From: Acidimicrobiaceae bacterium
GTDB taxonomy: Bacteria > Actinomycetota > Acidimicrobiia > Acidimicrobiales > Aldehydirespiratoraceae
Length of the DNA stretch: 33,582 bases
Direction: 5' to 3'
Assembly (NCBI GenBank): GCA_009843915.1
Contig: VYCM01000035.1
Coordinates: 1-33,582, forward strand
Positions within the stretch are counted from its first letter, which is position 1. Each line of letters starts with the position of its first letter. Under the pieces are notes generated by a model. It was given only the letters and a program-made list of their open reading frames with translations. It had not been told where the DNA came from and did not search any database. Shown here piece by piece: positions 29,600-33,582 of this stretch. The translations under genes and the position numbers were made by a program.

Positions 29600-31294
29600 T
29601 CAGTACTTCTGGACCCAGCCCTCGGGGTCCCAGGCGAGCGGCGCCACGGCGTCTATGTCGGTGACGACGTCGATCACCGTGGGTCGGCCGGCGTCCAGGC
29701 CGCGACGCAGGGCCGGTGCGATCTGGCCGGGATCCTCGACCCGGATGCCGAGGGCGCCGATGTTGTCGGCGATGGCGGCGAAGTCGACCTCCCGATGCAC
29801 CCAGAGCTGGCGGGAGCGGTCGGTCTCGTCGCCGTCGTAGGCCAGCACGAAGCCCCGTCGCGACTGGTTGCCGGAGTGGTTGTTGTTCACGACGGTGACG
29901 GTGTTGATGCCGTGACGGACGGCGGTCTCGATCTCGGCGAGGTGGTACCAGAAGCCAAGGTCGCCGGTGAACGCGACGACGGGGCGCTCTGGCAGGGCGC
30001 ACTTAGCGCCGAGCGCCGCGCTGAAGGCCCAGCCGAGATGCCCGGAACTGCGGATGTAGGCCTGGGTCGGTGCGGTGATTTCGAACATCGACGCCATCCA
30101 CATCCCCGCGTGCCCGGTGTCGACCACCATCACCCCGTCGGCGGGCAGTGCGGTGGTGAGTTCGGCGCAGAGGCGCTCCGGCCGGATCGGCGTTGTGTCG
30201 GGGTCGGTGAACGCCCGGCGCTTGTCGAGCCATCCCGCTCGCAGTGTCTCGATCCGCGCCTGCCAATCCGGGCGGTCGCGGCGGCACGACGGGGCCCGCG
30301 CCGCGAGCTCGCTCACTGCGGTGTCGAGGTCGCCCACCGCGCCGGCCATCGTCGGGAAATTGCGGCCGATCATCTCGGAGGCGATGTCGATCTGGAGCAC
30401 ATCGGCGCGCGGGGTCGGCATCCGCCAGAAGTTGGTGACCATGCTCCCGGTCGAGCTGCCGAGCACGAGCACGACATCGGCCTCGTGCACAACCTGGTTG
30501 GCCGACTCGCGGGAGTAGGTCCCGATGACCCCGAGGGCTAGCGGGTCTGTCTCGGCGATCACCCCCCGGCCGCTGAGCGACGTCGCGATCGGGATGCCGG
30601 TCTTTGCGCTCAGCCGCCGAACCGTCGCACCCGCACCAGCCTTGAGCACGCCGCCACCGCTAAGGATGACCGGTCGCTCGGCCGCCGCAAGACGGTGCGC
30701 GATGGCGTCGAGTGCGGTGGGGTCGGCCGGTGGCGGTGCCGGCAGCACGAGCGGCGCGGCCGCAGGAAACTCCGCCTCGCGCCCGTCGATCTCGCCTTCC
30801 TGGCCCTCGAACTGCACGTGAACTGGGCCGGGGTTGCCCGACGTGGCGGCACGGAAGGCGGTGTGCAGGGTTTCCGGGATGTCGGCCGGGTCGGTGATCG
30901 CCCGGTTGAACTTGGTGTAGGCGTCGAAGGCCGGCAGATCGTCGGCGGCCTGATAGAGCCCGTGGCGGCCGTCGAGGGGCGGGTTCCCGCCGGTGAAGGC
31001 CACCACCGGCGACGATGCCAGCCTGGCGTCGCGCAGGCCGGCCGCGAGGTTGAGCGCCCCGACCTGCTGAGCCATGCAGACAGCGGGCCGTCGCGTCGCC
31101 CGCGCATAGCCGTCGGCCATGTAGGCGGCCGACTTCTCGCCGTGGGTGTGGACGGCGACAATGGAAGTGCGACGCTCGATCTCCGCCAGTGTTCGACGGA
31201 GAACTGCCGGGACCATGAAGACGTGGGTCACGCCGAAGGCGTCGAGCTGCTCGGCGAGGTACGCGGCGCCCCGGCGCCGCTCGACCGCCGTCAT
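29600..31294 (-). CDS. Thiamine-diphosphate-dependent enzyme (acetolactate-synthase-like)
   Basis: 564-residue ThDP enzyme of the acetolactate synthase / benzoylformate decarboxylase / sulfoacetaldehyde acetyltransferase superfamily. The Pyr domain has the catalytic Glu53 in HTHGEKSAAYMADGYAR. The central domain has GGGVLKAG (about residues 211-218 region). The PP domain carries the ThDP motif start GDLGFWYHLAEIETAV and the matching NNNHSGN that completes it. Near the N-terminus VPAVLRRTLAEI replaces the Gly/Pro-rich segment usual in acetolactate synthase, so true acetolactate synthesis is unlikely. It probably decarboxylates or ligates a 2-oxo acid made by the upstream oxygenases. Its ATG overlaps the stop of the Rieske gene (ATGA), so translation is coupled. 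Confidence 0.88.
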   Translation of the reverse strand: MTAVERRRGAAYLAEQLDAFGVTHVFMVPAVLRRTLAEIERRTSIVAVHTHGEKSAAYMADGYARATRRPAVCMAQQVGALNLAAGLRDARLASSPVVAFTGGNPPLDGRHGLYQAADDLPAFDAYTKFNRAITDPADIPETLHTAFRAATSGNPGPVHVQFEGQEGEIDGREAEFPAAAPLVLPAPPPADPTALDAIAHRLAAAERPVILSGGGVLKAGAGATVRRLSAKTGIPIATSLSGRGVIAETDPLALGVIGTYSRESANQVVHEADVVLVLGSSTGSMVTNFWRMPTPRADVLQIDIASEMIGRNFPTMAGAVGDLDTAVSELAARAPSCRRDRPDWQARIETLRAGWLDKRRAFTDPDTTPIRPERLCAELTTALPADGVMVVDTGHAGMWMASMFEITAPTQAYIRSSGHLGWAFSAALGAKCALPERPVVAFTGDLGFWYHLAEIETAVRHGINTVTVVNNNHSGNQSRRGFVLAYDGDETDRSRQLWVHREVDFAAIADNIGALGIRVEDPGQIAPALRRGLDAGRPTVIDVVTDIDAVAPLAWDPEGWVQKY

Positions 31295-32406
31295 GGGGTG
31301 TCCCGCGCGGTCCGCACGAGGTCATGAAAGTAGGCGATCACATGCTCGCTGCCGACCCCGCGGGCCGGGTTGCACACCAGTACGTTGGAGGCCGCGGGAT
31401 CGCCCCGCATCCCGCGCTGCGAACCGGCGACGACGGCGGCGTCCTCCGCGCCGGTGGTGGTCGCATGGTGGACTGCGTACTCGCGGATGGCGTCGACTGA
31501 CTGCTCGCCCGTCGCGTACCAGCGGTAGTGGTACGTCGAGGAGGCCACCGTCCGGGGATACATGTGGCGGATGCACCAGACCATCCCCACCCCTGGCAGC
31601 GGATAGAGGCCCATAGCGGTGTTGGGCCAGACGTGCCATAGCCGCTGGGTCATCGACGGGTCCCGTCCCCCGACGATGTGGCGCTGGACTAGTCCCGCCC
31701 CCGAGACCTTGTACGAGCCGGGGTCGATGATGTTGTCGGTCAGGTACTTGTGAACCGGGCCGCAGTGGTAGCACTCCGAGAAGTTCTCGACCGAGGCCTT
31801 CCAGTTGGCTTCGTGGCGAGCGGGCGCCTGATGCACCAACTCCATCGACTCCGGGCTCGGCGCCCAAGCCTCGATCTCTGCCCGCAGGCCCGGGTAGCAG
31901 TCCTCGAACGGTGGAGTGTCCGGGTCGAGGCTCACGAACAGGGCTCCGGCGACGATCTCGAGCCGGATCGGCCGGAGCCCGAGCGTCGCCCTATCGAACC
32001 CGGCGACGTCCGCGGTGTGGGGCGCATGGAACAGCGAGCCCTCGGACGAGTAGGTCCAGGCGTGGTACGGGCACGTGAGGCGGCGGGCGTTGCCGCAGCC
32101 CGTCGCGACCGCGTGGCCGCGGTGTCGGCACACATTGTGGAAGGCGCGGACGGCGCCGTCGTCGCCCCGGATGAGCAGCACCTCGTGACCGAGGATCGCC
32201 TCGACGGCGTAGTCGCCCGACTCGCCGATGTCGGCCGCATGCCCGAGGCACACCCAGCTCCTCTGGAAGATCCGTTCGTTCTCCAGTGCCAGCGTCGCGG
32301 CGGAGGTGTAGTCGCCGTGAGCCAGCCCGGCCCGAATCCGAGCTGAGTCGTTGTCGCACGCCACCTCGTGGAGGGCGGCGTACAGGCGGCCGGCCGGCGA
32401 GGTCAT
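31291..32406 (-). CDS. Rieske non-haem iron oxygenase, alpha subunit type
   Basis: 371-residue ring-hydroxylating-type oxygenase. The N-terminal Rieske 2Fe-2S domain has Cys93 and His95 (VCRHRGH) and Cys112 and His115 (CPYHAWTY). The C-terminal catalytic domain has NWKASVENFSECYHCGPVH with His214 and His219 as iron ligands (shown in part: ENFSECYHCGPVH). This wording is close to choline/glycine-betaine/carnitine monooxygenase-like proteins as well as some aromatic dioxygenases, so the substrate is open. No beta subunit, ferredoxin or ferredoxin reductase gene lies in the operon; the flavin-reductase-like domain of the downstream fusion could serve as partner, which is speculative. It is 13 bases after the cupin stop. 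Confidence 0.9.
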   Translation of the reverse strand: MTSPAGRLYAALHEVACDNDSARIRAGLAHGDYTSAATLALENERIFQRSWVCLGHAADIGESGDYAVEAILGHEVLLIRGDDGAVRAFHNVCRHRGHAVATGCGNARRLTCPYHAWTYSSEGSLFHAPHTADVAGFDRATLGLRPIRLEIVAGALFVSLDPDTPPFEDCYPGLRAEIEAWAPSPESMELVHQAPARHEANWKASVENFSECYHCGPVHKYLTDNIIDPGSYKVSGAGLVQRHIVGGRDPSMTQRLWHVWPNTAMGLYPLPGVGMVWCIRHMYPRTVASSTYHYRWYATGEQSVDAIREYAVHHATTTGAEDAAVVAGSQRGMRGDPAASNVLVCNPARGVGSEHVIAYFHDLVRTARDTP

Positions 32407-32419
32407 GGCGGGACGCCGA

Positions 32420-32974
32420 TCACTTGTGGAGCAGATCCATAGTCTCGCTGTTGCCGGCTTGGAACGCCATCATCCCGTTGTACGCGTAGGTGGGCGCATC
32501 CTGCACGGTGTACATCAGGACGTCGCGGTCGCCGCTGTTCCAGTGCTCGTGGTACGAGTACGACGGGCACGAGAAGGAGTCGCCGTCCTCCCAGTCGATG
32601 CGGTACTCGTCGATGGTGGAGTACCCCGACCCGCTGATGATGTAGTACATCGACCCGGGCGTGTGTCGGTGCATGTCGATCCGCTCTCCGGGCTTGAGCA
32701 GGTGGATGGTGACCCACATGGTGGGGATGGTCGAGTTGTTGGGCCCGTCGGTCGATCGCAACGACAGGTAGCGAGTGTTGCCGTCCCACTGGGGATCGTC
32801 GGCCATCGCCTCGAGTCGGGTCCGGATCTCCCGCATCGACCAGTGCGCAGGACGGATCGCCGGCGGGATGGATCCCGCGAAGTACTCGGGATGGCTCTGG
32901 AGCTCGGCCGCCGACGGGTCCACGGCCCGGAACTCGGTCGGGGTGGTGCTGTTGCGCTGGAGTGGCTTGGTCAT
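32420..32974 (-). CDS. Cupin protein, gentisate-1,2-dioxygenase-like
   Basis: 184-residue single-cupin protein. Metal-binding residues appear as His102 and His104 in MHRHTPGSMYY and a third His in SYHEHWNSGD (His142 or His144). The canonical cupin Glu is absent, as in gentisate and related ring-cleaving dioxygenases that use three His. Those are usually bicupins of about 340 residues, so this is half length. A ring-cleaving or other oxygen-using role is inferred from the motif; a sensor or sugar-binding role is possible. Its ATG overlaps the MarR stop (ATGA), and a GGAGC ribosome site lies four bases upstream. Second gene of the operon. Confidence 0.8.
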   Translation of the reverse strand: MTKPLQRNSTTPTEFRAVDPSAAELQSHPEYFAGSIPPAIRPAHWSMREIRTRLEAMADDPQWDGNTRYLSLRSTDGPNNSTIPTMWVTIHLLKPGERIDMHRHTPGSMYYIISGSGYSTIDEYRIDWEDGDSFSCPSYSYHEHWNSGDRDVLMYTVQDAPTYAYNGMMAFQAGNSETMDLLHK

Positions 32975-33474
32975 GGGTGCTCCTTCGTGTCCGGATGGTC
33001 GGGATGGTCGGAGGCCGGGGTCGCGAAGTGGTGGCGGTAGCCGTCGACGACTCCCGTGAGCAGGTCGACGAGGTCGCGTCGCCCGTCGAACGGAACCAGA
33101 TCGGTCAGGTACAGCGCGATGAGCTCATCGAGCCGCGCCCGGCACAGAGCGAAGAAGGCGTTGGTGTCGGCGGTGACGTGAACCCGTATGACCCGTCCGT
33201 CGTCGGTGTCGGCCTGCCGGGCGATGAGGCCGCGCTCCTCGAGCCGGGCGATCCGGTAGGTCGCGTGGCGAGGCTCGGCAGCGAGGCGATGGGCGAGGTC
33301 GCTCATTCGCGCGCCGTCGGGATGGGCGGCGAGCACGCCCTCGAGGATCACGACATCGTCGCTGATGACACCCAGCTCGGCTCGCAGCTCGCGATCGACG
33401 TGGCGAGTCACCATGCGAGAACTGTCGGTGAAGGCCTCCCACAGACGGCGGTCGATCTCATCGATGTCGGCCAC
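32971..33474 (-). CDS. MarR-family transcriptional regulator
   Basis: 167-residue winged-helix regulator. Residues about 38-100 form the HTH and wing: ILEGVLAAHPDGARMSDLAHRL, then EPRHATYRIARLEERGLIARQADTDDGRVIRVHVT, where the wing motif D-D-G-R is typical of MarR (motifs named by their key residues: RLEERGLI and DTDDGRV). Helices at both ends likely form the dimer interface. The start is GTG at 33474 at the expected transcription start, with no ribosome site. It heads the operon with the cupin, Rieske, ThDP and fusion genes, and probably represses that operon until an aromatic or related ligand binds. The promoter carries an imperfect palindrome that could be its operator. Confidence 0.9.
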   Translation of the reverse strand: MADIDEIDRRLWEAFTDSSRMVTRHVDRELRAELGVISDDVVILEGVLAAHPDGARMSDLAHRLAAEPRHATYRIARLEERGLIARQADTDDGRVIRVHVTADTNAFFALCRARLDELIALYLTDLVPFDGRRDLVDLLTGVVDGYRHHFATPASDHPDHPDTKEHP

Positions 33475-33480
33475 GTCGAC

Positions 33481-33510
33481 AGATTATTACGAATTCGAAG
33501 TTATTGTCAA
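33481..33510 (-). promoter_or_regulatory. Strong promoter and putative MarR operator
   Basis: On the minus strand a perfect -35 box TTGACA (33505-33510) is 18 bases from TAATCT (33481-33486), which ends six bases before the GTG at 33474. An imperfect palindrome centred on CGAATTCG (about 33483-33504) lies between and over the boxes, where MarR binding would block RNA polymerase. This is the best-formed promoter in the window. Confidence 0.7.
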
Positions 33511-33582
33511 CCGGCACTGCGATCCAAGTGGAGCTAAGGTGAATTGTCTTGGGGTTTCAGGGGGTTGCATTTTGTCGCTTGA
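33511..33582. other. Window end, no gene recognised
   Basis: 72 bases upstream of the MarR promoter. They are clearly less GC-rich than the rest of the window and show no recognisable gene, so this may be intergenic or the edge of another feature. Confidence 0.4.

Noticed and set aside
29600-31294. Acetolactate synthase for branched-chain amino acid synthesis
   Set aside because: No small subunit or ilvC neighbour, and the N-terminal segment differs; the context is an oxidative operon.

Overview
The window is about 33.6 kb of GC-rich DNA with closely packed genes and no tRNA, rRNA, CRISPR or insertion sequence that I can see. Paired acyl-CoA dehydrogenases next to CaiB/BaiF and MaoC genes, frequent GTG starts directly behind a TANNNT -10 element (leaderless transcripts), lipoprotein signals ending in ATAC, and short CxxxxDGTxxCWG propeller repeats suggest a high-GC actinobacterium, possibly an Acidimicrobiia-type environmental heterotroph. 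That taxonomic placement is inference; no marker gene is present.

Left part (1-5649, all minus strand): two paralogous RCC1-like repeat lipoproteins flank one large membrane-anchored enzyme. In sequence, that enzyme joins a YceI-like domain, a c-type haem motif (CVSCH) and a peptidylglycine-hydroxylase-like copper monooxygenase module with a full set of candidate copper ligands. A hairpin follows the upstream lipoprotein gene and another follows the enzyme gene. Then comes a divergent xylose isomerase gene (xylA).

Middle part: 12779 to 7046 (minus) reads as one operon: acyl-CoA dehydrogenase, CaiB/BaiF CoA-transferase, double-hotdog MaoC dehydratase, second acyl-CoA dehydrogenase, and a membrane-anchored molybdopterin oxidoreductase with an internal twin-arginine motif. 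Around and after it lie an HpcH/HpaI-type aldolase, a crotonase, an aromatic amino acid decarboxylase-type PLP enzyme, thiol peroxidase (tpx), a trimethylamine-dehydrogenase homologue in tandem with an APH-like kinase-fold gene, and a 3-hydroxyisobutyrate-dehydrogenase-like gene. A second CaiB/BaiF protein follows, divergent from an MttB-family methyltransferase and a GcvT-like gene, then an alkyl-DHAP-synthase-like flavoprotein. The TMADH homologue, MttB and GcvT genes point to N-methylated compound metabolism, but the substrate cannot be read from sequence.

Right part: a DMT-type membrane protein of visibly lower GC, then a compact operon read from 33474 to 27893 (MarR regulator, gentisate-dioxygenase-like cupin, Rieske oxygenase, ThDP enzyme, and a flavin-reductase/MetE-like fusion protein). 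Two junctions are 4-nt stop/start overlaps. The operon has a strong promoter (TTGACA, 18 nt, TAATCT) in front of the MarR gene and a hairpin after the last gene. It is the best candidate here for an undescribed pathway.
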